DNA of 64,000 nt from Eriocheir sinensis (GCF_024679095.1 NC_066535.1:5067274-5131273), one strand, 5' to 3'. Numbered from the stretch's first letter, positions 12,826 to 24,403 are shown. Numbers and translations: made by a program. The notes: generated by a model from the letters alone, not told the origin.

Positions 12826-12915
12826 GGGTGGGGAGGGTGGGAAGGCGGATAGAGGGTAGGGAGGGTGGGAAGGTAGAGTGAGGGTAGGGAGGGTGGGAAG
12901 ACAGAGCGAGGATGG
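12826..12915 (+). repeat. 28-bp G-rich minisatellite with G-quadruplex motifs
   Basis: GGGAGGGTGGGAAG occurs at 12831, 12859 and 12887, an exact 28-bp step. Each copy holds three or more G-runs with one-base loops, and the first begins GGGGGTGGGGAGGGTGGG, a very strong quadruplex pattern. Confidence 0.9.
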
Positions 12916-13330
12916 GATGGAGAGAGCGGGATGAAGGGAGAGAAGATGGTGTCCAGGGAGAGGTGATATTGAGAGAAAGAGAGAGAGGAGAAGATAGAGA
13001 AAAGGAAAGGAAAAGAAGAAAGAAAAGGTGAGTGCGAGTGAATTGATAGGAAGGTAGGAAATGGAAGGAAAGAGGATGACGATGGAAATATGGAAAGGGA
13101 AGTGAGAGACGGAGGAAGAGAGAGATAGAAAAAGAAGGGAGATTAAGGAGAAAGGGGAAAGAGTGAGAAAATGGTGAGAAATATAGAAATCAAGGTGAGA
13201 GGGCTGTGGGAAGGAAGATGGGGAGAGAGAGAGAGAAAGACAGAAACAAGAAAGGATAGTGGCGAGAAAAAGATAAAATAGAAAGCGAGGGAGGGAGTTT
13301 GGTAAGCCAGGAAAGGGTTCAGCATATCAG
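12916..13330. repeat. Polypurine tract
   Basis: GAGAGA, GGAAAG and AGAAAGG text throughout. No coding signal. Confidence 0.7.
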
Positions 13331-13819
13331 ATTACAAGGTGAACAGTAGCTGGGGGATGATCGACGATTCTGACCTTTGTGGTGAATGAACGAGTAGGGG
13401 ATGACGATTATTTCTACCCCTTCTATACTGTGTGGCCTATAGGTGCAGAGGAAGGATGTAGCACAGGTATTGGTGGTAGAGCGGCGCGAGGAGACGGGTA
13501 GATGGATGTAACAATAGGTGTGAACAGGCTGGGAGATTGATGAGCCCGCGGAAAAGGTTGTGTTGGTCAGAATGCAGCGTGGTGTAAAAAGTGGGAAGGC
13601 TCCTTAATTAAAAAGTAACTGTACCGCATGTTTTTTTTCTTTTATGTCTTGTTTTGCAAGGGGAAAAATGCGAGTCCGTTGCTTATATGGAGGTCTCTTT
13701 TTTTTTTTTTCTTATGTACGTCAGGTTCACTGTTTGTTTCAAGGGGAATTGTAATACAGAGATTGTGTTATACTATTTCGAATTAGTATGAATAAAAACT
13801 CGTATTACGTACACATATT
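13331..13819. other. Complex unannotated sequence
   Basis: Mixed composition with two T-runs (13629 and 13698). No ORF, RNA gene or repeat family was recognised. Confidence 0.5.
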
Positions 13820-13956
13820 CATACATGCATTCATACACACAAACTTACACACACACATACATACATACATTCATACATACATATACACATACATACATAG
13901 AGACCTACCTAACAAAATACCTTCTCCATACATACATACATACATACATACATACT
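13820..13956. repeat. Imperfect (CATA)n tract
   Basis: ACATACATACAT runs with ACAC and TCAT variants, split at about 13900-13925 by a short unique piece. Confidence 0.9.
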
Positions 13957-14118
13957 TGCACACCTGCGTCGTGGAGTGCGTGTGGTTACGTATTTGCCTT
14001 CCAGTTCCACGGTAATTTTAGGTTGATGTAGAGATTATTCCATTTTTCCTGTTATCTTTTTTTCCTCCTTCGGTGCGGGCCTAACGGATCCTGATGTTCA
14101 TATGTTCCTCTGTTGCAG

Positions 14119-14162
14119 GTAAAGGAGGCCCGCGGCTACCACCACCACCACCACCACCACAG
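14119..14162 (+). CDS. Possible short internal exon encoding a His tract
   Basis: The acceptor TTCCTCTGTTGCAG ends at 14118 and a consensus donor (CAG then GTAAGT) follows 14162. Frame 1 of the 44 nt reads VKEARGY followed by seven His. Frame 3 reads KGGPRL followed by a Pro run. The CCA/CAC microsatellite inside makes chance plausible. No gene is recognised. Confidence 0.22.
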
Positions 14163-14646
14163 GTAAGTCTGGCAATGTTGCTTACCTTTGTTCCTTATTT
14201 TTTCCTACCTATCTTTGATACATACACACCCATACGGACATTCATATACATACTACCTACCTATCTACTCACATACATAGTTACACACGGCATTCACAGA
14301 GGCACACATACACACATATATACCCACAGTAACGTACACGCACATGAACACCTGCGTGCTTACCTGTATTATTGCACGGAGCGGTCATGCACGAAGAATT
14401 TTATGTCATCTGTACGAGCGAACGGAGGTATGGATTGTGTGTTTGTGTGTGAGGAATGAAGGAAGGAATGTCTGCTGGTTGGAGGTATGTATTTGTCTGT
14501 ATCTATCTATCTGTTTAGTCATCTATCTGTGTATCTATTTGTATACCTTTCTACCTGTCTGTTTGTACCTGTTTGTTATCTTTCACTTTTATTATCTGTA
14601 CGTAAAATAGATTATCAGACATTTTTTTCACTGCTTCTCGATATTC
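14163..14646. other. Complex sequence with CATA and CTAT/CTGT patches
   Basis: ACATAC patches lie near 14218-14330, and degenerate CTAT/CTGT repeats fill 14490-14580. ORFs here are Tyr/Leu/Cys-rich by-products. Confidence 0.6.
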
Positions 14647-15376
<730 letters not shown>

Positions 15377-15540
15377 CCTTCCCCATCCACGACCTTCCAC
15401 CACCACCTTCACTACCTCCACAAGTTTCCTCACCACCATCCACCTTCCTCTCTTCCGAATTACTGTTTTCCCCTATCCACTACCTTCCACCACCACCTTC
15501 ACTACCTTTCTCACGCCCCTTCATCCCTTTCTTCACCCTT
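15377..15540. repeat. ~90-bp tandem duplication in C-rich DNA
   Basis: ATCCACKACCTTCCACCACC, followed by ACCTTCACTACCT, occurs at 15385 and 15475 (90 bp apart). Confidence 0.8.
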
Positions 15541-15758
15541 TTCCACCTATCCATTCTACCTTTCCTCCCCTATACATACCCATCCACCACCCGCGCCACC
15601 TCGCCTCGCCACGCCAGCACTCGTCCGCGTGAAGGCGCTGAGTCGCTGACCTCCGCGCGGTTGCACAAAATGTAAATTCAGCAAGCGGTCAGCGAGCTCA
15701 GGAACCTGCCAGAGAAAACCTGTTTGGGGGCCGCTGGCTCCACGCATATGACGGCGAC

Positions 15759-15760
<2 letters not shown>
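15541..15760. other. GC-rich complex segment
   Basis: About 15585-15660 is CpG-rich (CGCCTCGCCACGCC). No supported frame. Confidence 0.4.
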
Positions 15761-15816
<56 letters not shown>

Positions 15817-15855
15817 GGGTTGGGTTGGGTTGGGCTGTGTGTGTGTTTGTTTGTT

Positions 15856-15902
<47 letters not shown>
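15761..15902 (+). repeat. (GT)n with an embedded (TTGGG)4 quadruplex motif
   Basis: (GT)n at about 15762-15815, then GGGTTGGGTTGGGTTGGG (15817-15834), a TTTG tract, and (GT)n again to 15902. Four GGG runs with two-base loops are a textbook G-quadruplex pattern. Confidence 0.93.
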
Positions 15903-16735
<833 letters not shown>

Positions 16736-16935
16736 TGGCACACAAGCACACATACTTAACAAGGCTTTCGTAAGAGTTCAGGGCATTTCCATGAGTAGTT
16801 TAATTGTCCTGGTGGTAGTTTGACCCTTCTTTTATACTATGAACCCAAAAGAACACTCGTGAGGACCCGATTAATCTCCAGTTTGGCTTTTGGATGTGGT
16901 TGATGTGAGAGGCAGAAGCGCTTGAGAATACCGAC
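16736..16935 (-). mobile_element. Dispersed repeat family B, copy 1
   Basis: Read on the minus strand it contains CTCACATCAACCA, AGAAGGGTCAAACTACCACC, TGGAAATGCCCTGAACTC and TACGAAAGCCTTG, in the same order as copies at 47728 and 47945. No coding capacity or terminal repeat was identified, so the class is unknown. Confidence 0.85.
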
Positions 16936-17070
16936 TCCTATCTCTCCCTCACTCTTCCTCACACAAGCACATGTTCCTCCCTCTCTCCTCCTCCTCCCCC
17001 CCCCCCCTTCCCTCGTCCTCCTTCCTCCCCTTCTCTTTCCCCCTCCTTCCCCCCCCTTTTCTCTCCCCCT
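16936..17070. repeat. C/T-rich tract with poly-C runs
   Basis: Includes a C run of about ten (16997-17006) and CCTCCTTCCCC blocks. Confidence 0.8.
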
Positions 17071-17632
17071 CGTCACCCACAACCTAGACCACCGAAGGAA
17101 TGGTTTATGACTCCTGCAAACAATCTCTCTCTAAAAAAACGGGAACCTCGACTGAAGAAAAAAAATACCCTTCCACCGCTCGTTGTTATTGTTCGTCCCT
17201 CCTTTTATTTAGGGCTGTCCCGACGAAAGGCACCGGGACAGTTTTATGGAGGTCGGGGAGAGCTTTAAGCCTTTGCTAACGAGGAGTTTAATGAAGCGAC
17301 GACAAGCTCTTCTCACTCACCGTTGTTGTAAACGTGACAGAGGAAAATGAACGGAAAGAGAACGAGGAACGATGAACTATTTCTGTATCGTGTCTCTCCT
17401 GACCCTGTGACTATGGAACTGAATGTAAGGAAAAAAAAAAGTAGGTGTGAAACTGAAAAGATAGAAAACAGGGCACAAAATGGAATAGAACCTCGCGCTC
17501 GCCCCCCAGAAAAAGAAATAGATAAATATAAAAAGAAAATATGAATCTACGAAGAGAAAAAAAGCTAACCCGCACTATCGGCCAAAACGTAGAAAAAGAA
17601 GTTGTCTATTAGTTAGTGTTTAAGCCGAAAAT
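17071..17632. other. A-rich complex sequence
   Basis: A 65-residue ORF at 17347-17544 is Lys/Arg/Glu-rich and unrecognised. A perfect 8-bp inverted repeat at 17215-17241 is listed separately. Confidence 0.45.
17215..17241. other. Short hairpin, 8-bp perfect stem
   Basis: CTGTCCCG (17215-17222) and CGGGACAG (17234-17241) are exact reverse complements around an 11-nt loop. Function is unknown; a stem this short can arise by chance. Confidence 0.5.
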
Positions 17633-17854
17633 AATTAGCAAAACATTATAAAAACTGAAAATGAAGAAAATAAAACATAGAAAGGAATGAATAGAAACTC
17701 GCACACATAAAACGAGAAAAAAAGGATAAAAACAAATATATCCATGAAAAACAATAGTAGTCGTTTCAGTAATAAATAAATAAAAAAAATAGTAAACACA
17801 ATAATCATAAAACTAGAGGCCAAGAACAATAAGACATAAAGTGGATGAACAGCA

Positions 17855-17946
<92 letters not shown>

Positions 17947-18028
17947 CAAAAAAAAAAAAAAAAAAAAAGGAAAAGAAAAAACAAACGAAAACATATATAT
18001 CCACGAAAAACAAGAGTCGTTTTAGTTG
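17633..18028. repeat. ~158-bp tandem duplication; one copy holds a grown (CA)n
   Basis: Copy 1 (17633-17770) has AACTCGCACACATAAAACG; copy 2 (about 17790-18028) has AACTCG followed by (CA)n to 17945. Both then share ATATATCCAYGAAAAACAA and GTCGTTTYAG. The anchors AACTCGCACACA lie at 17696 and 17854. The CA tract therefore grew from about three units in one copy only. A poly-A run (17948-17968) follows it. Confidence 0.88.
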
Positions 18029-18335
18029 TTGTTGTTCCAATTTGAAAGAGTTGATGGGCTGTTGCGGTTGTTGAAGGCTAAGAAGGCAGTGTGGTTGGCT
18101 GTTTTAGTGGGATGTGGTCAGTCGATGGGTGTGGCGTTGGTATGACCAGGAGGAAGTGTGGTGGCGAGGGTGCTGGTGGTGGAGGTGATGGTGATGAAAA
18201 TGGAAGAGGAGGCAAAGATGATGGTGGAAAGGAAGGACGACTAGAAGGAGGAGGAAGAGAGGGAGAACTAGGAAGAAAATAAGGATCAGGCGATGCGGTG
18301 ATGATGATATGGTGATGGCAGTAGTAGTGTGGAGG
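18029..18335. repeat. GGT/GAT-rich tract; copy A of a dispersed duplication
   Basis: G-rich low complexity. GATGATGGTGGAAAGGAAGG then ACGACTAGAAG (18217-18246), and later GATGATGAT, match 19711-19860 in the same orientation about 1.5 kb away. Confidence 0.75.
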
Positions 18336-18620
18336 ATGGAACGTAGAGTGTAGTGATGACGGTAAAGGGAAAAGGAGGAGGAGGTGATGATGATGGTGGT
18401 GATTGGGGTGAGGGAGGGGATATATTGGCGAAGGAGGAGGAGGAAGTGGTGACGGTGGTGGTGGTGGTGCTTGGTGGCCGGACGAATGTGGTTGTTTTAG
18501 GATGTTTTATTGAGGTCAAGCAGGTGAGCTGGGGTGGTGGTGGTTATGGGGGCTGCTGAGGGAGTGAAAGAAGGAGGCAGAGGAGGAAGGGTAGTGTAAG
18601 CGATGATGATGGTGGGGGAG
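18336..18620. repeat. GGT/GGA-rich low-complexity tract
   Basis: GGAGGAGG, GGTGGTGG and GATGATGG runs. Overlapping ORFs on both strands are Gly/Val or Ser/Pro strings. Confidence 0.75.
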
Positions 18621-18805
18621 CATCATGGCGTCGTTTTGCGGCTCAGTGAACATCGTTATTGTTTTGAAGTGTTTTAAGAGTTTGGTCAAGGGGATGGGTG
18701 TGGCTCGGGTGTGTCAAGGAAGGAAGGAAGGAAGGGCGGAAAGGGCAGGGGCGTAACCTTGAGTGTGGGCCTCGTTGTACCCTTAACAGCGTGGCCGAAA
18801 ACAAG
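18621..18805. other. Complex segment
   Basis: GC-balanced sequence with a short GGAAGGAAGGAAGGAAG run near 18719. No gene recognised. Confidence 0.45.
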
Positions 18806-18975
18806 GCGAGGTGATTAGAACGGCGCCTTTCATGTACAAATGCCCGTCTCTACACAGCCACGTGAAAAAGCGGGTGATTACAACGGTATCTTTAGTGTTC
18901 GGGTAAGCATCTCTACCCAGCCACGGAGGTAAATGAAGCAGCGGGTAATGTGAGTGGTTCCTTTAATCTTCCGGT
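18806..18975. repeat. Degenerate 64-71 bp tandem repeat, 2.4 copies
   Basis: GCGRGGTGATTAGAACGG-like starts lie at 18806, 18870 and 18941, and CTCTACMCAGCCACG occurs twice. Confidence 0.75.
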
Positions 18976-19275
18976 ACTATATGAAAAAAAAAACCCATCC
19001 TCGGTAGATTGATTAAAGGGACGCTTGGGAAAGGAGAAGAGATAAAAGACGTTAGGGAAAGGAGAAGAGATAAAAGACATTAGGGAAAAGAGAAGAGATA
19101 AAAGACGTTAGGGAAAGGAGAAGAGATAAAAGACGTTAGGGAAAGGAGAAGAGATAAAAGACGTTAGGGAAAAGAGAAGAGATAAAAGACGTTAGGGAAA
19201 GGAGAAGAGATAAAAGACGTTAGGGAAAAGAGAAGAGATAAAAGACGTTTGGGAAAAGAGAAGAAATAAAAGGAT
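18976..19275. repeat. 28-bp minisatellite, nine copies
   Basis: From about 19022 the unit GGGAAAGGAGAAGAGATAAA plus AGACGTTA repeats with an exact 28-bp step (GATAAAAGAC at 19041, 19069, 19097 and onward). A single G/A variant orders the copies as G,G,A,G,G,A,G,A,A, hinting at three-unit copying. 18976-19021 is spacer. Confidence 0.97.
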
Positions 19276-19700
19276 AAAGGAAGGGGAACGAATGTGAATG
19301 TAAAGGAAACAGGAAGATTCTTTATTGTTGAAGAAAATGTAAAGTAAAAGGAAAGCTGTGAAGAATTAAGAGTGCGTTAAAAAAAGTAAAATGGAAAAGG
19401 AAGGAACGGAAAATAACTGATGAAGTATGCTGAAAAAAAAGACAAAAAAGGGAAATAAATCACAAGACGAATTATGAAAAGCAAAGTCGAAGGAAGGGTA
19501 ATAATAATAGGTTAAAACAATGAAAGAGAAAGAGGCAGAGAAGCTTCGATAAAGATAGATAATAAAAACGAGTAGGAAAATATAAGGTTAAGAGAATGAA
19601 AGGAAAACAAAGCACAACAAGAAACGAAGGAAAAGAGAAAAGGTGGAGACGGAAGAGGAGACAGGAACGGAGGAAGACAAGGAAGAAATAAGATGAAAAG
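19276..19700. other. A/G-rich sequence
   Basis: AAGGAAAAG and GTAAAATGG text. No coding or RNA signature. Confidence 0.55.
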
Positions 19701-19930
19701 AAGGAGGTAGCGATGATGGTGGAAAGGAAGGACGACTAGAAGATGGAGGAGGAAGAGAAGGAGAAGGACTAGGAAGAAGAGGAAGGGGGGAGAAGAACGA
19801 AGAAAAGGAGGAGGCTGTGTGGTGATGATGATGGTGGTGATGGTAGTAGTTGTAGGGGAAGGAAGGAGGGAGGGAGGGAAAAAGGGAGTTAGGTAGGGGA
19901 GGAGGAAGGGAGGGAGGTCAGGACAGGTGT
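19701..19930. repeat. Copy B of the 18.2-kb block, plus GGGA-rich tract
   Basis: GATGATGGTGGAAAGGAAGG then ACGACTAGAAG (19713-19742) and GTGTGGTGATGATGATGGTG match copy A, with small indels. It is followed by GGAAGGAGGGAGGGAGGG runs. Confidence 0.75.
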
Positions 19931-20708
19931 TGGGGGCACGGGGGCTGTCCAGGTAAGGATAATAAAGCAACAAAGGTGTTATTAGTCTATTGGGGAGTTT
20001 ACGATCCGTTTACTGCCGGCCGACTAATAAAAAAAGATGTTAGGCAGATTAAGTGAACTCCTTTCCCCCTTTTTTCTCTTTCTTTTTACTTCTGTTTTTT
20101 TTTTGTTTCATTTCTTCTGGTGTCTATTCCAATTGTCTATTAGTTTATCTATCAGCACGTTTGTCTATTTTTCTCTGTTTGCTGTGCTTGTCTACATTTC
20201 TGTCTTATTTATATCCTATCTGTCTCTGTCTCTGTCTCTCTCTACCCTCACGCTTGAATAGTGTTTTCCTATTTTCACTATGTTCTCCTTTGTTACTTTC
20301 TTGTCTTACCTTTTTTCTTTGATTTCTTTTTGTTTATTTTTCTTTTCTTTGCATTCTTCCTTTACTTTTTTTCATTCTTTCTTCTCAGTATTTCTATCTT
20401 TCTCCATTTCTTTCTTGCTTCCGCGAATGCATCTTTTTTTCCAACCCTTTTCCATTCTCTACTTCACTTTTATTCATATTCTATCATTTTGAAGGCCACT
20501 ATAATGCCTACCTGTCCAACCTGCACGTCTTCATTTAACCTGCACCACATCACTCCATTCTCGCCTATCATGACATTCACCCATTCCTTACTCTCCGTAC
20601 CCCTCCCTCAATCCCCTCCTACACTTCCTTCCCTCGTCCCTCTTCTCCTTCCCTTCCTCCCCTCATCCCCTCGTCCTTCACCTCCTCCTATCTCCCAAAA
20701 GTTTGTAA
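19931..20708. other. T-rich then CT-rich sequence
   Basis: Apart from about 100 bp at the start, this is pyrimidine-biased. ORFs are Phe/Leu/Ser strings. No gene recognised. Confidence 0.55.
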
Positions 20709-20925
20709 GATAAATGGCGAGGGCAGCGAGGCATAACAACGACCTTGATGCAATATTTTACACGCTGTCGTCGGCGGGTTGCGTTCAGGAGCCATTATGA
20801 CGCTCTGAATGGAACGATTTATCACGGAGGAGCGCTATTGTGCGGGACAGGGCAACGGCGTTCTGGAATCAGCGCCATCCTCGTGTTTCCTAATCTTTCC
20901 TGTCCCTCCCCTTCGATTACGGCTG
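20709..20925. other. GC-balanced complex segment
   Basis: The plus ORF at 20745-21014 starts in this complex DNA (MMQYFTRCRRR) but continues into a Gly/Glu/Lys purine tract. I do not recognise it. Confidence 0.35.
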
Positions 20926-21220
20926 ATGGAGGAGGAGGAGGAGGAGGATTGAAAGGAGAGTCAGAGAAGAAGGAGGAGATGAAGATGAAGGAGGAGGAGA
21001 AGGATCAGTGTTGAGAGGAGAGTCAGAGAGGTGTTTGATATTCTTGTTTACGATTATAAGAGAAAAAAGTTACCGCTTGCAGATGAAGATGGAAAAAGAG
21101 GAGGAAGAAGAGGAGGAGGAGGAAGAGGAGGAGGAGAAGAAGGAGGAGTATTAGGATTGCGGGAAGAGATCAAGATGTTTAAGATTTTTGTTTACCATTA
21201 CAAGAAAGAGAGAAGAAAAT
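20926..21220. repeat. GGA/GAA tract with ~146-bp duplication
   Basis: ATTCTTGTTTACGATTATAAG (near 21038) and ATTTTTGTTTACCATTACAAG (near 21184) are diverged copies about 146 bp apart, with (GGA)n expansions between them. Confidence 0.7.
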
Positions 21221-21780
21221 ATCGTCTGATTGTACAACTCATTTCTCGGTTTCACTTTCCATTATTGCGAGTCCTTGTTATTTCTTTCCTATCGTTTATC
21301 TTTTCCGTGACTTCCTCTTTCTCATATCATTGCTTACCGTTGCCTTTACTACTGCCCCCTTCTTTTAAAATATCCTTTCTCTTTGCTTTCGTAATCTTCC
21401 TTTTCGTAATTCTTCCTCCTGTGTTTACGTTGCTTTGTTGCCCTTTCGTTCATTCACATCTCTCTTTGTTCTCTGCGTGTACATATGTTTCTTTTATTAA
21501 CTGTACGTAGTGTGAAGGGTGACTAAGGCAGGCGAGGGATAGAGAGAAAGGCAGTTGCTCAAGAGGGAAGATAAGCCTCGTCCGTCATTTGGTTATATTG
21601 GTCAAAGCTTATTTTTTTCTGTTTAATATGTTCAGGTGATTCTGCTGTAATATTGTTGGTGATTGGGGTGGAAAGTATGATGCTGAGGAGGATGAGGAGG
21701 ATGAGGATGAAGAGAAGGACGAAGAAGAGGAGGAGGAAGAGGAGGAGGAGGATAAGAAAAAAGAATAATAAAAATGAGAA
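21221..21780. other. T-rich complex sequence, then GGA/GAA tract
   Basis: 21221-21500 is T-rich with low-complexity ORFs. 21680-21770 is GAGGAGGAAGAGG-rich. No gene recognised. Confidence 0.5.
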
Positions 21781-22280
21781 TAAGAGTAAGAAGAAAAGCG
21801 ATCCAGCATGCGCCTCGATATTAAAACAAGAAGAAAAATATAAGTTAAAATCTCATCGCCGCTCCAGGTTCTTGCTATCAGAGTCACCGCGTACAACTCT
21901 TCTCTCTGCCTTTCTTGCTATCATAAATTGCTGTTCTTCATTTTAACTCCTAGCTATTCCTCTTTTTTTTTTGTTTATTTATTTATTTATTTATTTTTTC
22001 TGTATCGTCCGTGTTGGAGCCGGGCAGGGGGATTATTATCTGATGCCGCATTGAAATTTCTCTCCTACGCACTTCCTTTAAAATCGACGCCTTTCAGTTC
22101 ATGCCTTGTAATTCAGATCGTTTACTTTGAATATTTCTCTTATACATGATCCATATATACAATTAGTTTCATGCTGTTGATGTTTAGGCCTTGTGTTAGT
22201 CTCCATTCGCTTCAAATCGCACTGGCTTGTTTAAATACTTGCAAAAATACTTAATCATTATTTTGTCAAGAGTGGGAAGA
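21781..22280. other. Complex sequence with a (TTTA)n tract
   Basis: TTTATTTATTTATTTATTTA lies at about 21975-21998, followed by TCTGTATCGTCCGTGTTGG. No gene or RNA feature was recognised. Confidence 0.5.
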
Positions 22281-22580
22281 GGAAGGTTAAAAAAAAAAGG
22301 GAGGAAGGAAGGGAAGGAAGAAAGAAGGACGGAAGGAAGAAAGGAAGGATGGAGGGAAGGAGGGAAGAAAAGAAGAAAGAAAGGAAGGAAGGAAGAAAGA
22401 AAGGAAGGATGGAGGGAAGGAGGGAAGAAAAGAAGAAAGAAAGGAAGGAAGGAAGAAAGAAAGCAAGGATGGAGGGAAGAAAGAAAGGAAGGAAGGAGGA
22501 AAGAAAGAAACAAAGGAACAAAGAAAGAAAGAAAGAAATTAATCAAGAAAGGAAGGAGGAAAGAAAGAAACAAAGGAACA

Positions 22581-22616
<36 letters not shown>

Positions 22617-22842
22617 AATTAATCAAGAAAGGAAGGAGAAAAGAAAGGAACAAAGGAACAAAGAAAGAAAGAAATCAATTAAGAAAGGAGGGAAATAAGG
22701 AAGGAAGGAAGAAAAGAAATATGAAAGAAAGAAGCAAAGAAATGAATGAATGAAAGAATAATTAAATAAATGAAGGAACTAAGGAAGGAACAAACGAAGG
22801 AACGAGTGAATGAACGAAAGAGGGAAGTAGGAGGGAAGGAAG
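22281..22842. repeat. GGAA/GAAA satellite with 60-bp higher-order unit
   Basis: GGATGGAGGGA recurs at 22347, 22407 and 22467, an exact 60-bp step. A second module with CAAAGGAACAAAG and AATTAATCAAG recurs at 22537 and 22617, the last step lengthened by 20 bp of extra GAAA units. Polypurine ORFs (Lys/Arg/Glu) are artefacts. Confidence 0.93.
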
Positions 22843-23140
22843 GTGGCCTACACATGGATATAAGGAGACAACAAGAAGGCAATCAGACTAAACATGGCAA
22901 CTCCTGAGAATTTGTTATCCTCCAGCTTCCCTCCCCTTCCATAAATCTACCTAACCTCCATTTGTGGCTTTCAATCGTGTTTACATCAACTACACATCTA
23001 CTTAATTCGTTCCATTCATCCACTACCTTATTCATGAACCAGTTTTTACCTGTCTCCCCTAACTTAAATTCATGTGATTTTTATCCATTGCTACGTGTCG
23101 AAGTATTCTTTCTGGTGTAAGTATTTCATGTGGCTCCACC
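22843..23140 (-). mobile_element. Decayed LINE reverse-transcriptase C-terminal fragment
   Basis: On the minus strand one frame reads GKNWFMNKVVDEWNELS, then RCVVDVNTIESHKWRLGRFM. This matches the NRVV-x-x-WN-x-LP...V-x-x-F-K pattern found at the extreme C-terminus of many non-LTR retrotransposon polymerases. Just upstream the frame breaks (RHVAMDKNHMNLS is in another frame), so it is a frameshifted pseudogene. Only about 300 bp remain; no catalytic motif is present. Confidence 0.7.
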
Positions 23141-23420
23141 TTATTGACTCGTTTTCTTTCTTTAAATTGTCCACTATTGTTTCTTTTATATTCCTTTTTC
23201 CTTCTTGTTTGTTTGCTTCCTTTTATGTTTGTTTTTGTTCGTTTATCTTCCTTTCTTCCTTCCTTCCTTTCTTTTTTCTTTCCCTCCTTCCTGTCTTTCT
23301 TCCTTCCCTCATCCCTTCTTTCCTTTATCTTTCTTTCTTTCTAAAATCCTTTCTCCTTCCTTCTTTTCCTTTTTTCTTCCTCCTTCATTCATTCTTTCCT
23401 TCCTTCCTTCCTTATTTTTA
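23141..23420. repeat. CTTT/CCTT-rich tract
   Basis: TTCCTTCCTTCC and TTTCTTTC runs dominate from about 23250. ORFs are Phe/Ser/Leu artefacts. Confidence 0.75.
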
Positions 23421-23840
23421 GATAATACTAATTAATCTTCTTCAGCGTTTCTTTGTGCGATACGTTTCTGAACCAGTATACAAAGGTTATATACTTTCTG
23501 CACAAATAACAATAATATATAGCAGCATAACCAAGATGGGGATTAACGAGTGCCTGAAACGATTTAAGAACAATCTCTGCGCAGTTACTAACATATGGCG
23601 GAAGGAAGACAGGGATGCCGGAAGGAAAAAAAAGAAAACAAAAACCTTGGTGATGATACAATGCTGACCGTGGCGAAGAAGATGTTGGTTGAGCCCTTAA
23701 TGAAAGTTACCAATAATCCGAAAATTGTAGTGGCCATGCCTTTAGGGGAACCGGGCGTGGGAGAGAGGAAGGTGTGGGGGGCAGGGAGTGGAGGCGCAGG
23801 AGTGGAGCGAGGAGGGGTGTGGACTGGAGAGAGGGTGTGG
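23421..23840. other. Complex sequence
   Basis: A plus ORF at 23595-24206 begins with mixed composition (LTVAKKMLVEPLMKVTNNPK) and then dissolves into GT repeats. I do not recognise the first part. No other feature. Confidence 0.35.
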
Positions 23841-24062
23841 TGCTGTCTGTATGTGTGTGTGTCTGTGTGTCTTTCCGATGATGGCGTGGAGATAACATGT
23901 GTGTGGGCTGTGACGGATGTGCGTATGTGTGTTTGTATGTGCGTATGTGTATGGGTTATGGATGTGTGTGTGGGCGTCGGTGATTTCAAGGGCGTGGGCG
24001 TGGTGGTACTTGTGGTTCGTTATATTAATGTGTGTGGAGATGTAGATATGTGCCTTACTGTG

Positions 24063-24115
<53 letters not shown>

Positions 24116-24116
24116 G
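23841..24116. repeat. GT-rich degenerate tract ending in (GT)n
   Basis: TGTGTG text with TATG and GGGC interruptions. A perfect (GT)n lies at about 24063-24115. Confidence 0.85.
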
Positions 24117-24403
24117 TTTTTTCATATTTTAATGCTACCATATTCAAGCACTGCCTATTTTTTGTGTCCACATTTCTCATATTTTCTTTCATGCCCAGAG
24201 TTTTAAAGCTGTTTTTGCAAGCTATTTTTCTTTCTCCTCACACAGATTAGCAGCCTTTTAAGCCTTCCTTTATTAGCGCTTTTGTTGGCCGTCGCGTATT
24301 AATCCTTCACTTCTTTGATAATTTTGTGTGTCTTGGGTTGTTTGATTTTTTCTTCTCATCCTCATTGTTGCTTTAAGTCCCAAACCGGTTTCGTGTACAC
24401 TAA

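Noticed and set aside
19022..19275. TTAGGG-like words as interstitial telomere repeats
   Set aside because: They occur once per 28-bp minisatellite unit and never in tandem.
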